Positions 42,302 through 51,076 are shown, counted from the stretch's first letter. The stretch is 64,000 nt of DNA from an uncultured Subdoligranulum sp. (GCF_963931595.1 NZ_OZ007030.1:434001-498000); one strand, 5' to 3'. Numbers and translations: made by a program. The notes: a model not told the origin generated them from the sequence alone.

Positions 42302-42535
42302 TCAGTCATCCAGCCGGTTGACCAGATCCAGGATGGCCGCCGGGGTATGGAAGTTTTCCTCTTTCAGGTCCAGCGGGCTGATCTCCAGATCAAACTCCTC
42401 CGCCAGGGCCATCACCACAGACATGATGTCCACCGAGTCCAGCACGCCGGTGCGCACCAGTTCGGTGTCGGGACCGGCTTCGATACCGGGTTTCACTTCG
42501 GAAAGAATGTTCATGATTTCATCCATAGTATGCAT
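42302..42535 (-). CDS. dltC: D-alanyl carrier protein-like acyl carrier protein
   Basis: A 77-residue acyl carrier protein. Ser in VLDSVDIM (about residue 34) is the 4'-phosphopantetheine site. It would carry D-alanine (or another amino acid) as a thioester. It begins 3 bp after the dltA stop and ends 17 bp before dltB. Gene order is A-C-B-D rather than the common A-B-C-D. CAAGGAGGA precedes the ATG. Confidence 0.9.
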   Translation of the reverse strand: MHTMDEIMNILSEVKPGIEAGPDTELVRTGVLDSVDIMSVVMALAEEFDLEISPLDLKEENFHTPAAILDLVNRLDD

Positions 42536-42538
42536 GGT

Positions 42539-44050
42539 TCAGTCCTCCTTGCACAGGGCACCCAGTGCGGCGCGGTCGATTTTTCCGTTCTGGTTCTGGG
42601 GCATGGCCTGCAGACGGCGGTACACCGTGGGCTGCATGTAGGCGGGCAGACGCTGGGCCAGCCGGGGCCGCAGCGATTCCTCCAGCCCCTTCTTGCCGGT
42701 GTAGAAGAGCACCAGCCGGTCCCGGGGCGCGTCGTAGAGGCAGGCGCAGCTCTGCAGCCCCTCCTGCCCGAAGGCCGCCGTCTCGATCTCGCCCAATTCG
42801 ATGCGGTAGCCCATGTGTTTGATCTGGTTGTCCGCCCGGCCCATGTACTGCAAAAGCCCCTTTTCGTCGTAGCGCACCAGGTCCCCGGTGCGGTAGATGA
42901 TCTCGGGGTAGTGGGGCTGCAGCGGGTTGGGACAGAACCGCTCGGCGGTCTTGTCGGGCATGTTGTAGTACCCCGCCGCCAGAAAGCTGCCCCGGGCACA
43001 GAGTTCGCCCACGGCGCCGGGCTCCGCCGCCCGCCCGTCCTGGGTGAGGACCAGCAAGCCGCAGTTGTCGCAGGCGCGGCCGATGGGCAGCGGTTCGTCG
43101 TCGGCAAAGTCCCGGTCCACGATGTAGTAGCTGCAGATATCGGTGGTCTCGGTGGGACCGAACAGGTTGGCGAACAGCGCCGCCGGATAGTGGGCCCGCC
43201 AGTAGTTCAGGTAGGGGGTGGGCATCGTTTCGCCCGCAAACAGGATGGTGCGCAGCGGCGGCAGCGCCGTGTAGTCCAGCGCCTTCCAGCGCACCACGCC
43301 GCCCAGGGCAGACGGCACCCAGTAGAGGGTGTTGACCTCCTGGATGGTCAGGTAGTCCAGCAGCTGCACCGGAAAGCTGAACAGCCGCTTGGGGATCACC
43401 TGTACCCGGGCGCCGGTGCGCAGCGCGGTGTAGATATCGGTCACCGACATGGAAAAGTAGAAGGGTGTCTGGTTGCCGAAGACCGTCGTCTCGTCGATGC
43501 CGAAGGCCCCGGCGCTCCAGGCGCTGTAGGCCAGCACGGCCCGGTGCTGGATGGCCACCCCCTTGGGGGTGCCGGTGGAACCGGAAGTGAACAGCACATA
43601 GGCCAGGTCGGTGTCGATGGCCTGCTCCCGCAGCGTCTGCAGCAGAAAGCCGTCCGGCGCAGTTGCCAGCGCCTCGTCCAGGTCCACCACCGGGCAGGCA
43701 AGGCCCAGGGCGTCGGCGGCATCCCGGTGGGCGCCGTCGGTCACCAGCAGGGCGGGGGAGAGCTGGCCGGTGATCCGCCGCACCCGGTCGGGGGGCTGGG
43801 CGGTGTCCAGCACGGTGTAGAAGCCGCCGGCGGCCAGCGTGCCCAGCATGGCCAGCAGACAGGGAACTTCGTGGTCAAGGTAGATCGCCACCGGGCGGCG
43901 CTGTACGCCGTAGCCGGCCAGCGCCGTGCCGATGCGCTGCACCGCGTCTTCCACCTCGTTCCAGGTCAGGGTGCGGTGCTCGTCGCCGAAGGCAGGGCGG
44001 CTGCCCCAGCGCCGGACCGTGTGGTCCAGCAGTTGCAGAATATGTTTCAT
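42539..44050 (-). CDS. dltA: D-alanine--carrier protein ligase-like adenylation enzyme
   Basis: A 503-residue ANL-superfamily enzyme. Core motifs are visible: A3 LFTSGSTGTPKGV, A5 NLFGPTETT, A7 YRTGD, A8 MGRADNQIKHMGYRIELGEIE and the A10 lysine in NQNGKIDR. It activates an amino acid as an adenylate and loads the adjacent carrier protein. Length and operon match DltA; the binding pocket was not analysed, so an amino acid other than D-alanine is possible. A TATACT box lies on the minus strand at 44119-44124. No DltX-type small gene is seen upstream. Confidence 0.88.
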   Translation of the reverse strand: MKHILQLLDHTVRRWGSRPAFGDEHRTLTWNEVEDAVQRIGTALAGYGVQRRPVAIYLDHEVPCLLAMLGTLAAGGFYTVLDTAQPPDRVRRITGQLSPALLVTDGAHRDAADALGLACPVVDLDEALATAPDGFLLQTLREQAIDTDLAYVLFTSGSTGTPKGVAIQHRAVLAYSAWSAGAFGIDETTVFGNQTPFYFSMSVTDIYTALRTGARVQVIPKRLFSFPVQLLDYLTIQEVNTLYWVPSALGGVVRWKALDYTALPPLRTILFAGETMPTPYLNYWRAHYPAALFANLFGPTETTDICSYYIVDRDFADDEPLPIGRACDNCGLLVLTQDGRAAEPGAVGELCARGSFLAAGYYNMPDKTAERFCPNPLQPHYPEIIYRTGDLVRYDEKGLLQYMGRADNQIKHMGYRIELGEIETAAFGQEGLQSCACLYDAPRDRLVLFYTGKKGLEESLRPRLAQRLPAYMQPTVYRRLQAMPQNQNGKIDRAALGALCKED

Positions 44051-44160
44051 GGAAAAGATCCTTTGGTCGTCATCCGAATCCTACAAGACAGCCCGGAAGA
44101 AGGTCCCGAACTGTGAACAGTATACCATATTCTGTATTAAAAAAATGTAAAGAAAACAAG

Positions 44161-44204
44161 AAAAAGCGCGCAGGAAAGATTTTTCGCTCTCCTGCGCGCT
44201 TTTT
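44161..44204 (-). terminator. Terminator of ilvE
   Basis: A perfect 15-bp stem (44161-44175 with 44190-44204) with a 14-nt loop. On the minus strand it ends in TTTTTCTTGTTTT, 27 bp past the ilvE stop. Confidence 0.92.
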
Positions 44205-44230
44205 TACATTACATTTTTACAAAACCGGGT

Positions 44231-45307
44231 TTACTGCTCTTCCACAGGCACGATCCAGCCCTTGGTGTCAGGCAGCTTGCCCCACTGGATGCCGGTCAGC
44301 GTGTCGTAGAGCTTCTGGGTCAGCTCGCCGATCTTGCCGCCGCTGATGTGGGCCACCTTGCCCTCCCAGTCCAGTTCCTTGACGGGGGAGACAACGGCCG
44401 CGGTGCCGGTGCCGAAGACCTCTTCCAGCTTGCCCTCATCGGCAGCCTTCATGACATCGGCGATGGCCAGCTTGCCCTCGATGACCTCGTAGCCCCAGTC
44501 CTTCAGCAGCTCGATGATGGAGCGGCGGGTGACGCCGGGCAGCACGGTGCCGGTGCAGGCGGCGGTGTAGATCTTGCCGTCGATCTTGAACATGATGTTC
44601 ATGGAGCCGACTTCCTCGACGTACTTCTTCTCCACGCCGTCCAGCCACAGAACCTGGCTGAAGCCGCGCTCCTCGGCCAGCTCGCCGGCCTTGATGGAAG
44701 CGGCGTAGTTGCCGCCGCACTTGGTGAAGCCGGTCAGGCCCGGGGCGGCACGGATGTACTCATCTTCCACGTAGATGCGCACGGGGTCCAGACCCTCGGC
44801 GTAGTAGGCGCCGGAGGGCGAGCAGATGATGGCGAAGCGGTAATGCTTGGCGGCGTGCACGCCCAGGCCCACATCGGTGGCGATGCAGAAGGGGCGGATG
44901 TACAGCGAAGCACCGTCGGAATGGGGCACCCAGTCACGGTCCACATCCACGATGGCCTTCACGGCCTGGACGAAGTCCTCCGGCGGGATGGGCGGCATGC
45001 CCAGACGGTCGGCGGAATCGTTGAAACGGTTGGCGTTGCAGTCGGGGCGGAACAGCTGGATCTTGCCCTCGGCGGTACGGTAGGCCTTCATGCCCTCAAA
45101 GATTTCCTGGGCGTAGTGGAAGACCGTGGTGGCGGGGTCCAGTTCCCACGGGCCGTAGGGAACGATGCGGGCGTCATGCCAGCCCTCGCCCTCGGTATAA
45201 TCCATCAGGAACATGTGATCGCTGAAGATCTTGCCGAAACCCAATTTGCTTTCGTCCTGCGGCTTCGCCTTGGGCGCAGTCGTTTTGGTGATTTTGATGT
45301 CCAACAT
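44231..45307 (-). CDS. ilvE: Branched-chain amino acid aminotransferase
   Basis: A fold-type IV PLP enzyme of 358 residues that interconverts Leu, Ile and Val with their 2-oxo acids. The PLP lysine is in FTKCGGNYAASIK, near residue 195. Other family blocks are EGMKAYR near 75, YIRPF near 134, VGSMNIMFK and LPGVTRRSI. Length and N-terminal extension fit the larger (bacterial/eukaryotic type) BCAT group. AGGGAGAG precedes the ATG. It is monocistronic and divergent from the HAD gene at 45515. Confidence 0.95.
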   Translation of the reverse strand: MLDIKITKTTAPKAKPQDESKLGFGKIFSDHMFLMDYTEGEGWHDARIVPYGPWELDPATTVFHYAQEIFEGMKAYRTAEGKIQLFRPDCNANRFNDSADRLGMPPIPPEDFVQAVKAIVDVDRDWVPHSDGASLYIRPFCIATDVGLGVHAAKHYRFAIICSPSGAYYAEGLDPVRIYVEDEYIRAAPGLTGFTKCGGNYAASIKAGELAEERGFSQVLWLDGVEKKYVEEVGSMNIMFKIDGKIYTAACTGTVLPGVTRRSIIELLKDWGYEVIEGKLAIADVMKAADEGKLEEVFGTGTAAVVSPVKELDWEGKVAHISGGKIGELTQKLYDTLTGIQWGKLPDTKGWIVPVEEQ

Positions 45308-45439
45308 GATTTACACTCTCCCTGTTTAATCACAATGCCGCCAGGCGGGCCGCCGCACAGCAACCCGGAAGCAGTTTATCCAATTATAGCGCTCTAAAGC
45401 GGTAAATACAAGCCCCAATTTCGCCAGAACAAAAATCTC

Positions 45440-45468
45440 TTGCCGGGTGGGGAAAATTGCGGTACAAT
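45440..45468 (+). promoter_or_regulatory. Promoter of the HAD phosphatase gene
   Basis: TTGCCG (45440-45445), a 17-bp spacer and TACAAT (45463-45468), 46 bp before the ATG at 45515. Confidence 0.8.
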
Positions 45469-45514
45469 GGGCGTGCAAAAAACGGTTTTACGGGATGGAA
45501 AGGACGGCACCCTT

Positions 45515-46174
45515 ATGGTCAAAGGCGTGATTTTTGATATGGACGGTCTGATGTTCGACACCGAACGTCTGTGGGATACCCTGTGGGAACCCGCCTGTGC
45601 GGCGCTGGGGGTGGCCATGCCGGCGGATACCGAGGCTTTCTACGCCAGCGGGCGGGGTCTGGCGGGGCAGTTCCTCGTCGACCATGTGAAGGAATACTTC
45701 CCCGATGCGGATCCCCGCCGGATTCTGGACAAGGTGTGGCAGATCGGCACGGAGCGGTTCGCCCGGGGGGTGCCCTGCAAGCCGGGCCTCAAGGAATTGC
45801 TGGCGCTGCTGGAAAGCCGGGGCATGCCGCGCATTGTGGCCAGTTCCAGCCCGCGGAACATGATCGAGCAGAACCTGCAGACCACCGGCACGGCGCGGTA
45901 TTTCCACGACGTGGTCTGCGGGGCCGATGTGAAGCACAGCAAACCGGCGCCGGATATCTTCCTGGAGGCGGCCCGCCGCCTGAAGCTGGATATCCACGAC
46001 TGCCTGGTGCTGGAGGACAGCTTCAACGGGGTGCGCGCCGGCCATGCGGCGGGGGCGGTGACCGTCATGGTGCCCGACCTGGCCCAGCCCGACGAGGAGA
46101 TCCGGCAGCTCTACACCTGCTGCTGCCACGATTTGTTGGAGGTGCGGGACCTGCTCCAGCAGGGAAAACTGTAA
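45515..46174 (+). CDS. HAD-superfamily phosphatase (beta-phosphoglucomutase-like subgroup)
   Basis: A 219-residue cytoplasmic enzyme. Motif I FDMDGLMFDTE contains the nucleophile Asp and acid/base Asp. Motif II is VASSSPRN, the motif III Lys is in KHSKPAPDIF, and motif IV is LEDSFNGVRAG. A helical cap domain lies between residues 15 and 85. Substrates of this subgroup are sugar or nucleotide monophosphates; which one is not readable. ATG 45515 gives the conserved VKGVIFDMDG start and has AAAGGA upstream. It is followed by a terminator. Confidence 0.9.
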   Translation: MVKGVIFDMDGLMFDTERLWDTLWEPACAALGVAMPADTEAFYASGRGLAGQFLVDHVKEYFPDADPRRILDKVWQIGTERFARGVPCKPGLKELLALLESRGMPRIVASSSPRNMIEQNLQTTGTARYFHDVVCGADVKHSKPAPDIFLEAARRLKLDIHDCLVLEDSFNGVRAGHAAGAVTVMVPDLAQPDEEIRQLYTCCCHDLLEVRDLLQQGKL

Positions 46175-46186
46175 GGAATTTTTCCG

Positions 46187-46223
46187 CCGGCCGCTTGTAA
46201 CGCGGCCGGTTTTGCGTTATACT
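46187..46223 (+). promoter_or_regulatory. Terminator overlapping the promoter of the ECF gene
   Basis: A perfect 8-bp stem (46187-46194 with 46202-46209) plus TTTT ends the HAD transcript. TTGTAA (46195-46200) inside its loop, a 17-bp spacer and TATACT (46218-46223) form a promoter for the ECF gene. Confidence 0.75.
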
Positions 46224-46302
46224 GTGGTTTGGCAGCCTGCGGGCTGTACATTTGCGCTGTACTCCCGAAATGTAGGAGACGGCAGCAGGAGGAAAATTGA
46301 AT

Positions 46303-46914
46303 ATGAAAAAGCGTACCAACGTCCGTTGGCTCACCCAGCTTGCGCTGCTGGTGGCCATTCTGCTTGTGATGAACTACACGCCGCTGGGCTATCTGCAGAT
46401 CGGCCCGCTGTCGGCGTCGCTGCTCACCTTGCCGGTGGCCATCGGCGCCATGACGATGGGCCCCCTGGCGGGAACTATTCTGGGGGCGGTGTTCGGCATT
46501 ACCAGCTTCCTGCAGGCGATGGAGGGAAAAAGTGCTCTCAGCGCCGCCATGTTCGGCGCCAGCCCTGTTGCAACCTTTGTAGTCTGTGTGGTCTCCCGGG
46601 TCCTAATGGGTCTCTGCGCGGCTCTGCTCTTCAAAGGGCTGTGTAAGCTGCTGCCCAGGCAGGAAAAATTCTGTTGCTTTGCGGGTGGTTTGCTGACGGC
46701 GGTGCTCAATACGGTGTTCTTTATGGGGGCGCTGGTGCTGCTGTTCTATAACCTTCCCTATGTACAGGATGCGGCCCAGAGCATGGGCGCCACCAATGCG
46801 CTGATGTTTGTCGTGCTGTTTGTGGGTGTGCAGGCCATCGGTGAATGGGTGACCTGCTGCCTGGTGGCGGGAGCCGTCGCCCTGCCGGTGCGCAAATTCC
46901 TCAAACTGAACTGA
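46303..46914 (+). CDS. ECF transporter S component (vitamin uptake)
   Basis: A 203-residue membrane protein with six helices, the substrate-binding S component of an energy-coupling-factor transporter. The pattern MNYTPLGYLQIGPLSASLLTLPVAIGAMTMGPLAG with FGITSF resembles pantothenate-type (PanT) members. If so it would import the precursor of CoA, fitting the CoA-heavy butyrate pathway and coaD at 53528, but specificity is inferred. The energizing A and T components are not in the window. ATG 46303 is preferred to an in-frame TTG at 46297 because AGGAGG (46287-46292) is 10 nt upstream. Confidence 0.85.
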   Translation: MKKRTNVRWLTQLALLVAILLVMNYTPLGYLQIGPLSASLLTLPVAIGAMTMGPLAGTILGAVFGITSFLQAMEGKSALSAAMFGASPVATFVVCVVSRVLMGLCAALLFKGLCKLLPRQEKFCCFAGGLLTAVLNTVFFMGALVLLFYNLPYVQDAAQSMGATNALMFVVLFVGVQAIGEWVTCCLVAGAVALPVRKFLKLN

Positions 46915-46923
46915 AGATGCCGG

Positions 46924-46956
46924 GTTCCGGGCCGCTGCGGCCCGGAACTTTTTTTG
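46924..46956 (+). terminator. Terminator of the ECF gene
   Basis: A perfect 11-bp stem (46924-46934 with 46938-46948) with a CTG loop followed by a run of T. Confidence 0.95.
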
Positions 46957-47012
46957 TGGATTTTGCGGGGACGGTATGGTAGGATAAAAGAAAAGGGAAG
47001 GAGCAACCCACT

Positions 47013-47654
47013 ATGAAAAACCAGGCCATTGTCACCGCTGCCCAGATGAAGCGCATCGAGCAGGCCGCCAACGAGGCGGGTCTTTTGTACATCCAGATGA
47101 TGGAGAACGCCGGACGAGCTGCCTGGGCCGAACTGGCCCGGCGGTTCCCGGCACCGGGCCGGCTGCTGGTGGTGGCCGGCAAGGGCAACAACGGCGGTGA
47201 CGGGTTTGTCATGGCCCGGGTGGCGGCCAAGGCAGGCTGGCAGGTCTGTGTCTGGCTGGCGGAGGGGGAACCCAGGACGCCGGACGCCTGCACCAACCGG
47301 GCGCTGCTGAAGGAACTGCCCGTGACGGTGCTGGGGCCCGACGACCCGCCTGCATCCGAAGGCTGGGATGCGGCGGTGGATGCCCTCTACGGCACCGGTT
47401 TCCATGGGGCGCTGCGCCCGGCGGGACAGCGGGCCTGTGACCTTCTCAACCGGAGCCGCTGGGCGGGGGCGTTTCTGCTGGCGGTGGATCTGCCCAGCGG
47501 GGTGGCTGCTGACACCGGCGAAGCGGCGGAGGGGGCCGTCGGGGCCGACCTGACGGTCTGCTTTGACAGCCGCAAGCCTGCCCACACAGCGCCCTGCTGC
47601 GGCGAGGTGCTGCTGGCGGATATCGGCATCCCCGATGCCTGCCACCGGGTGTGA
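47013..47654 (+). CDS. nnrE: NAD(P)H-hydrate epimerase
   Basis: A 213-residue YjeF_N (YjeF N-terminal domain) protein that epimerises damaged NAD(P)H hydrates so that the dehydratase can repair them. Key motifs are MMENAGRA, the nucleotide loop VVAGKGNNGGDGFVMAR, and AVDALYGTGFHG with the catalytic Asp. The dehydratase (NnrD) domain often fused to it is absent here. AAGGGAAGGAG precedes the ATG. The disrupted maa gene begins 40 bp downstream in the same direction. Confidence 0.92.
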   Translation: MKNQAIVTAAQMKRIEQAANEAGLLYIQMMENAGRAAWAELARRFPAPGRLLVVAGKGNNGGDGFVMARVAAKAGWQVCVWLAEGEPRTPDACTNRALLKELPVTVLGPDDPPASEGWDAAVDALYGTGFHGALRPAGQRACDLLNRSRWAGAFLLAVDLPSGVAADTGEAAEGAVGADLTVCFDSRKPAHTAPCCGEVLLADIGIPDACHRV

Positions 47655-47693
47655 GCGGACCATGGAACAGAGACAACGAAAGGGGAAAAACCA

Positions 47694-47711
47694 GTGAAAA
47701 GCGGACTTCTA
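47694..47711 (+). pseudogene. maa: Possible 5' remnant of maa, cut by the IS
   Basis: A GTG at 47694 with AAAGGGG 8 nt upstream opens a frame of only six codons before the insertion sequence begins at 47712. It is in the right place and direction to be the original start of the acetyltransferase gene continuing at 49073. Confidence 0.5.
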
Positions 47712-49072
47712 GGTAGTGTCAACATTCTTTCGCAAATTTAATTTGCAGTCTCTGGAATAAATGAAGTCAGCCGGCAATGGAGGTGCCCTCAAAGGCTGCC
47801 TCCAGGTGCTTCATGTTCATGTACTTTTTGTTGCCCCACTGGGTACCAGCCACATGGCGCAGCCGGGCACAAACCAGCATAAGGGCTGAATTGCCGTCCG
47901 GAAAACTACCCACCACGCGAGTGCGGCGGCGGATCTCCCGGTTCAGCCGTTCCAATACGTTGGTAGAAGAAATCTTTCTTGCATCCAACTGTGGAAAAGC
48001 ATAGAACGACAAAGAGTCCTCCAAACCGTCTTCCAGGCAGCAAATGGCTTTGGGGAAACGGTGCTTGTACTGCCTGCAGATTTCTTCAGCCAGTTTGCGA
48101 GCTTGTTCTCTGGTGGGAGCCAGCCAGATAGTCTTGAGATTCTGGGCAAAGGCATCTTTGTCCTTGTGAGGAATATGCGCCAGAATATTACGCATGAAAT
48201 GAACCTTGCACCGTTGCCAGCTTGCTCCTGGGAAGCCTTTACGGATAGCGGCAACAAGTCCGGCGTGTGCATCTGAAACAACCAGTCGGGGCGTACAAAG
48301 TCCTCGTTCCTGCAATCCTCGAAAAAGCTGAAGATACACTTCTTCCGACTCTTCCAACATGGGCTCTATCGCCAGAATGTCTCGCTAGCCATGCTCATCC
48401 ACACCACAGACCACCAGTATCGCCATACTTACAATTCTGCCGTCCATACGAACTTTTTCGTACAGAGCATCCACCCACAAAATGGGATAACTGCTTTGGG
48501 CAAGAGAGCGGCTGCGGAAAGCATTTACCTGCTCGTTCAAGCCTTTTGTCATCTCACTGACCTGACTGCGGGACAGGCTTTCAATTCCCTGGCTCTTGGC
48601 CAGTTTTTCCATCTTACGAGTGGATACGCCCTGTACAAAGGCCTCCTGCACCACTTGGATCAGTGCCGCTTCACTGCGTTTGCGCTCCGTAACAAAGAAC
48701 GGTATGTAACCGCCCTGACGTACCTTCGGCACCATGAGATACATGGTGCCCATTCGGGTATCTAGTCTGCGAGGCCGGTAGCCACAGCGATACCCGCTGC
48801 GGCTTTCGGCGCGTTCGCTTTTCTCCGCTCCCAGCTGCTGGCTTACTTCGGCCTCCATGAGCTGGGCACACAGCCATTCCAGCATACTCAGCATGGGATC
48901 CGGTTGTGCTACACATTGCAGTAGCAATTCGGTCAGATTTGTGGTATGATTCTTTTGAGCCATTAGGGTTTTCTCCTTTGTATCGTGATTGTCTGGACAA
49001 CTTTCATTTTACAGGAGCCCTAATGGCTTGTCTATTTCTTATTTGCTTTTGCGAACTCGATTATACGCTATC
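47712..49072 (-). mobile_element. IS256-family insertion sequence (1.36 kb)
   Basis: One mutator-type transposase is flanked by imperfect inverted ends. Left GGTAGTGT... and right (reverse) GATAGCGT... both lead into TTCGCAAA about 17 bp inside. No 8-bp target duplication is seen (GACTTCTA on the left, GTGGAAGG on the right), which indicates an adjacent deletion or rearrangement. The transposase has an in-frame stop. Confidence 0.8.
47767..48963 (-). pseudogene. IS256-type transposase interrupted by an amber codon
   Basis: A 398-codon frame of the mutator transposase family. It is continuous except for a TAG at 48387-48385 after CGVDEHG; translation in the same frame resumes as RDILAIEPMLEESEEVYLQLF. 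The DDE Asp residues are visible in LWVDALYEKV and VVSDAHAGL, and the C-x2-H region in WQRCKVHFMRN. The stop falls between the two Asp residues, so the truncated 192-residue product should be inactive unless the codon is read through. Related copies elsewhere in the genome could still mobilise the ends. Confidence 0.88.
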
Positions 49073-49598
49073 GTGGAAGGCCGAAGCCCAGCGGCTGTGC
49101 TGGACCTACAACCAGCTGCCGCCCGATCAGCCGGAACGCCGCCGGGAAATCCTCCAAAAGCTGCTGGGGGATTGTTCCGACCTGACCTTCATCGAGCCCG
49201 CCTTTCACTGTGATTACGGCTTCAACATCCACACCTACGGCCTTACCGTCATCAACTACAACTGCGTCATCCTGGACACCTCGCCCGTCCACATCGGGGC
49301 GGGGGCCTTCATCGCGCCGGGCGTCTGCTTGGCCTGCGCGGGCCACTCGGTGGATGCGGCCCAGCGCGCAGAGGGCATCAGCACGTCGGCGCCCATCACG
49401 CTGGAGGAAAACGTCTGGATCGGCGCCAACGCGGTGGTCTGCGGCGGCGTCACCATCGGCAAGGGCTCGGTCATCGGAGCGGGCAGCGTGGTCACCCACG
49501 ACATCCCCGCCGGGGTGGTGGCCGCCGGCGTGCCCTGCCGACCCATCCGCCCTGTCACCGACAGGGACCGCATCCCGCCGGAGCAGCTGGCGTTCTGA
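49023..49598 (+). pseudogene. maa: Maltose/galactoside O-acetyltransferase, N-terminus replaced by IS sequence
   Basis: A left-handed beta-helix acetyltransferase that moves acetyl from acetyl-CoA to a sugar hydroxyl. The hexapeptide repeats and catalytic His (GHSVDAAQRAEG) are intact, as is the acceptor loop. The native first ~20 residues are missing. Translation can start at ATG 49023 inside the IS end (AGGAG 5 nt upstream), giving a hydrophobic MACLFLICFCELDY segment fused at about residue 17 to KAEAQRLCWTYNQL. The 191-residue chimera keeps the whole catalytic domain, so it may still be active; whether it is expressed is unknown. Confidence 0.75.
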
Positions 49599-49683
49599 CC
49601 GCAAGGCTTTTCACATGGTCGGCAAAACACGCCCCAGCGAACAAATTCTGTACGGTGCTGTGGCGGAAATATGCGGCAAAGGC

Positions 49684-49712
49684 TTGCAAAATATACGGTT
49701 TTGTGTTATTAT
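49684..49712 (+). promoter_or_regulatory. Promoter of the G5/3D gene
   Basis: TTGCAA (49684-49689), a 17-bp spacer and TATTAT (49707-49712), about 135 bp before the start codon, implying a long leader. Confidence 0.8.
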
Positions 49713-49717
49713 GGCAA

Positions 49718-49833
49718 ACCGAAACCGTGAGAATCAAAATGGGAAGAACCCGTTGGCCGCACTGTACCTGCGGCAGCGATGCTGTATTCCGGCACCCCGG
49801 GGCAGGTCCCGCGCGGGACCTGCCCTTTCTTTG
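49718..49833 (+). promoter_or_regulatory. Structured leader with terminal palindrome (possible riboswitch)
   Basis: The ~115-nt leader contains several short pairings and ends in a perfect 26-nt palindrome (49800-49825) followed by TTTCTTTG, a terminator-like element directly before the AGGAG of the next gene. Cell-wall 3D-domain genes in Firmicutes often sit behind c-di-AMP (ydaO-type) switches, but I could not match this leader to that consensus. The rest of 49599-49846 holds only the promoter. Confidence 0.45.
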
Positions 49834-49846
49834 TGAGGAGAACCCT

Positions 49847-50998
49847 ATGCCCATATCCCTCAAAACCCGAGAACATATCCGACGCCGGCTGGCGGTGGCG
49901 CTGCCCAAGTGGGGTGCGCTGGCCGCCGGAGCGCTGGCGCTGGGACTGACCATCGCATTCACCTCTCAGGCGCTGCATTTTGTGGTGGTCAGCGACACCC
50001 ACGGCGGCAGCGTGCGTATCCTGACGGCCTCCAGCAGTGAGGAGACGCTGCTCAGCCTTACCGACACGCCGCCTCTGGGGGAGAACGACAAGATCGTCTG
50101 GTCCCAGAACGCCGACGGCCGTCTGATGCAGGTGCTGCGCGCCTACACGGTGCCGGTCACGGCGGACGGCCAGACCCGGGATGTCATCACCACCGGGGCC
50201 ACGGCGGCGGAGCTGCTGGCGCAGCTGGGGCTGACCTACGACGACAACGATATCCTGACCCCCGCCGCGGACGAGACGGTGACGGAGGGCAGCAGCCTGA
50301 CGCTGCAGCGGGTGGAGTATGTGGACTATACCGAGGACGTGGTGATCCCGTCCCAGCGGCAGGAGGTGCCCACCAGTCTGTTCTACCGCGACCACGACGA
50401 GACGATGATGCTCCAGGAGGGCAGCGACGGACTGGATACCGTCACCTGGCGGGATGTCTACATCGACGGCACCTGGACGGAAAAACAGGAGCTGGACCGG
50501 GTGACCCAGGTGGGAATGGTGCCCACCGTGGTGAAGGTCTACGGCGAGCAGGCGCCCGTCTCCTCCTTTGTGGGGCCGGAGATCGTGGACGGCGTCCCCT
50601 CCGAGGGGGTGGTGGAGACCTACACCGGCCAGCGTTCCACCGGCTATTCCGCGTCGTCCACCGCCAAGGGGGCCAGCGGACAGCGGCTGACCTACGGCAC
50701 GGTAGCGGTCAACCCCAACATCATTCCCTACGGCACCCTGATGTACATCACCAGTGACGACGGTTCCTTCGTCTACGGCTACGCCTATGCGGCGGACACC
50801 GGCACCGCCATGATGGAAGGCCACGCCTTTGTGGACCTCTACTACCAGACCTACCAGGAATCGGTGGAGAGCGCTGTGGTGCCGGTGACGGTCTACATCA
50901 TCGACGACGACGTGGCATCCCGGTACGAGGAGCAGAACGACGCCATCCGGCAGACGCTGCTGGACCAGGGATTCCCCGATCCGGATTCCGCTTCCTGA
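49847..50998 (+). CDS. YabE-like G5 and 3D domain cell-wall protein
   Basis: A 383-residue secreted or membrane-anchored protein. An N-terminal helix (about 22-44) is followed by DUF348-type repeats (AYTVPVTADGQTRDVITTGATAAELL), a G5 domain (about 160-240) and a C-terminal 3D domain. The 3D domain shows its three conserved Asp (near AADTG, FVDLYY and the preceding AVNPNIIPYGT region). Such proteins are peptidoglycan-lytic (MltA-like fold) or resuscitation factors. ATG 49847 has GAGGAGA upstream and follows the leader's palindrome. It ends at the terminator 51006-51039. Confidence 0.9.
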   Translation: MPISLKTREHIRRRLAVALPKWGALAAGALALGLTIAFTSQALHFVVVSDTHGGSVRILTASSSEETLLSLTDTPPLGENDKIVWSQNADGRLMQVLRAYTVPVTADGQTRDVITTGATAAELLAQLGLTYDDNDILTPAADETVTEGSSLTLQRVEYVDYTEDVVIPSQRQEVPTSLFYRDHDETMMLQEGSDGLDTVTWRDVYIDGTWTEKQELDRVTQVGMVPTVVKVYGEQAPVSSFVGPEIVDGVPSEGVVETYTGQRSTGYSASSTAKGASGQRLTYGTVAVNPNIIPYGTLMYITSDDGSFVYGYAYAADTGTAMMEGHAFVDLYYQTYQESVESAVVPVTVYIIDDDVASRYEEQNDAIRQTLLDQGFPDPDSAS

Positions 50999-51005
50999 AC
51001 AAAAC

Positions 51006-51039
51006 AAAAGCAGGAAAGGCTTGTGCCTTTCCTGCTTTT
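51006..51039. terminator. Bidirectional terminator between G5/3D gene and buk
   Basis: A perfect 15-bp stem (51006-51020 with 51025-51039) with a TTGT loop and A/T runs on both arms. Confidence 0.95.
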
Positions 51040-51076
51040 TCTATATACGGCAGGGGAGAGGGCCCTGCCGGGGCCA

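Noticed and set aside
42191..44116. A 641-codon plus-strand frame opposite dltA and dltC
   Set aside because: Shadow frame; the minus-strand genes show complete adenylation and carrier motifs.
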